Part shown: in pieces, positions 6,521 to 6,911 of the stretch
How positions within the stretch are numbered: position 1 is the first letter of the stretch
How the letters are laid out: the number at the start of each line of letters is the position of its first letter
From: CAYJEQ01 sp964369235
Lineage (GTDB): Bacteria > Bacillota > Clostridia > Oscillospirales > Ruminococcaceae
DNA: 6,911 bases
Direction of reading: 5' to 3'
Assembly (NCBI GenBank): GCA_964369235.1
Contig: CAYJEQ010000097.1
Span: forward strand, 1 to 6,911
Notes under the pieces: generated by a model
What the model was told of the DNA's origin: nothing
Database searches by the model: none
What the model saw: only the letters and a program-made list of their open reading frames with translations
Position numbers and translations under genes: made by a program

Positions 6521-6539
6521 GGGCTGTCCCATTAAGCCC
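6521..6539 (-). other. IS-end hairpin, terminator-like on the minus strand
   Basis: GGGCT (6521-6525) pairs with AGCCC (6535-6539) across a 9-nt loop. On the minus strand the stem is followed by AATTTTTT. It may be simply the folded terminus of the element, or it may help block read-through. Confidence 0.35.
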
Positions 6540-6551
6540 TCATAAAAAACA

Positions 6552-6586
6552 AAAACGAGCACCCTGAAAAAAAGGTAGCTCGTTTT
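6552..6586. terminator. Strong bidirectional terminator-like hairpin inside the IS end
   Basis: AAAACGAGC (6552-6560) pairs perfectly with GCTCGTTTT (6578-6586), and ACC/GGT continues the stem past a bulged A at 6577. On the minus strand it is followed by T5-G-T6 (complement of 6544-6555), a very strong terminator. On the plus strand the TTTT of the arm and TCGTTT follow. It would insulate the element and could end the LysR transcript about 300 nt after its stop codon. Confidence 0.6.
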
Positions 6587-6624
6587 GTCGTTTCATAGTA
6601 TAATTAATTTGCGAAAAAACCAAC

Positions 6625-6793
6625 ATGAAACGAGGTAAATATAACACAACGAGAGATAAAAATCAAATTAAATTCCCAATAGGATATGAAGCAAAATAGG
6701 AACAGATGAACCAGTGAGAAAAATGTTGTAGCTGATGCTGAATATGTGAATGAAGAAAACTATATAAAGCTTTGTAATTTAATAGTTGAATAA
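6625..6793 (+). pseudogene. IS1182-family transposase, internally deleted and frameshifted
   Basis: An ATG at 6625 opens 24 codons (MKRGKYNTTRDKNQIKF and onward) ending in TAG at 6697-6699. The RDKNQIKF stretch resembles the N-terminal block of IS1182-type transposases, which precedes a proline-rich 'PSLE' segment. After the stop and a frame change, 6710-6790 encodes TSEKNVVADAEYVNEENYIKL and a few more residues before TAA. This closely resembles the catalytic-domain motif VADAGYESEENYxYL of IS1182-family DDE transposases, with the usual glycine after ADA replaced. A large internal deletion has therefore joined the N-terminus to the catalytic motif out of frame. No functional product is expected. 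The upstream -10-like TATAAT (6599-6604) lacks a good -35. Confidence 0.5.
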
Positions 6794-6819
6794 AAAAGAG
6801 TAGCTTTTATCTACCCTCT
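6792..6819 (-). terminator. Terminator-like hairpin on the minus strand after the transposase relic
   Basis: AGAGTAG (6797-6803) pairs with CTA-CTCT (6811-6813 and 6816-6819) with a 2-nt CC bulge and a 7-nt loop. Read on the minus strand it is followed by T5-6 (complement of 6792-6797). It probably shields the element from outside transcription. Confidence 0.4.
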
Positions 6820-6889
6820 GCTTTGTTCTGTATAGTTTTTAACGGATTTTACACTTGTGCTTAGTTTTACCACAAAACTTAAAGAATTT

Positions 6890-6900
6890 GGGGCCGTCAC
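6890..6900 (+). repeat. IS-end-like direct repeat, copy B at the window edge
   Basis: GGGGCCGTCAC, followed by TAATGG, repeats the sequence at 6474 in direct rather than inverted orientation. It may be the left end of a second element continuing beyond the window. Confidence 0.45.
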
Positions 6901-6911
6901 TAATGGTTTTA

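Larger units (their letters stand above)
6474..6911 (+). mobile_element. Decayed IS1182-like insertion sequence remnant, open at the right edge
   Basis: The segment opens with GGGGCTGTCAC (6474-6484) and has GGGCTGTCCC (6521-6530), both of the GGGCTGTC type found at ends of IS1182-family and related elements. Within it are two fragments of a transposase-like gene (6625-6793) and hairpins near each side. No inverted partner of the form GACAGCCC is visible. Instead a third end-like copy, GGGGCCGTCAC (6890-6900), occurs in the same orientation just before the window stops. An internally deleted IS, possibly abutted by a second copy, explains this best. Intact elements of this family encode a transposase of several hundred residues; only about 50 codons remain here. 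Confidence 0.55.

Noticed and set aside
1..6911. CRISPR array, tRNA or rRNA genes
   Set aside because: No regularly spaced repeats and no cloverleaf or rRNA-like segments were seen on either strand.

Overview
The window is AT-rich (roughly one third G+C by eye). It has strong Shine-Dalgarno sequences, sigma-A-type promoters with 17-nt spacers, and intrinsic terminators. This points to a low-GC Firmicute, most likely a member of the Clostridia; the species cannot be told from the sequence. Five intact protein genes are present, plus a decayed insertion sequence at the right edge.

Layout. Positions 1-576 are non-coding: a terminator-like hairpin at the left edge, an AT-rich desert, and a decayed patch at about 380-500. 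A good promoter (577-605) and a roughly 100-nt leader with mutually exclusive hairpins precede an EamA/DMT-family permease gene (716-1612, +). That gene converges on a three-gene minus-strand operon. In transcription order the operon encodes an NhaC-family antiporter (5054-3747), a PLP-dependent lyase of the D-cysteine desulfhydrase / ACC deaminase / L-cysteate sulfo-lyase fold (3727-2645), and a TauE/SafE-type anion permease (2636-1887). The gaps are 19 and 8 nt, and a perfect 11-bp terminator follows at 1826-1855. A LysR-type regulator gene (5318-6256, +) diverges from the operon. The 263-nt intergenic region holds a recognisable promoter for each side and several dyads that could be operators. 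From 6474 to the end lies a remnant resembling an IS1182-family element: IS-end-like sequences in direct orientation, hairpins, and two fragments of a transposase gene in different frames.

How the genes may work together (inference). The operon reads as a self-contained module of uptake or exchange, C-S bond cleavage, and efflux of the inorganic sulfur product. NhaC-type carriers include metabolite/Na+ exchangers. The lyase family splits D-cysteine to pyruvate, ammonia and H2S, or L-cysteate to pyruvate, ammonia and sulfite. TauE/SafE carriers include sulfite exporters. A cysteate- or cysteine-type sulfur amino acid is therefore the most economical substrate, with the LysR protein as the likely ligand sensor. 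The lyase departs from the usual family motif next to the active site (QSNACMQ instead of QSNH-x-R/Q), so the exact substrate may be different and possibly undescribed. The EamA gene has its own promoter and terminator context, and only its position links it to the module.
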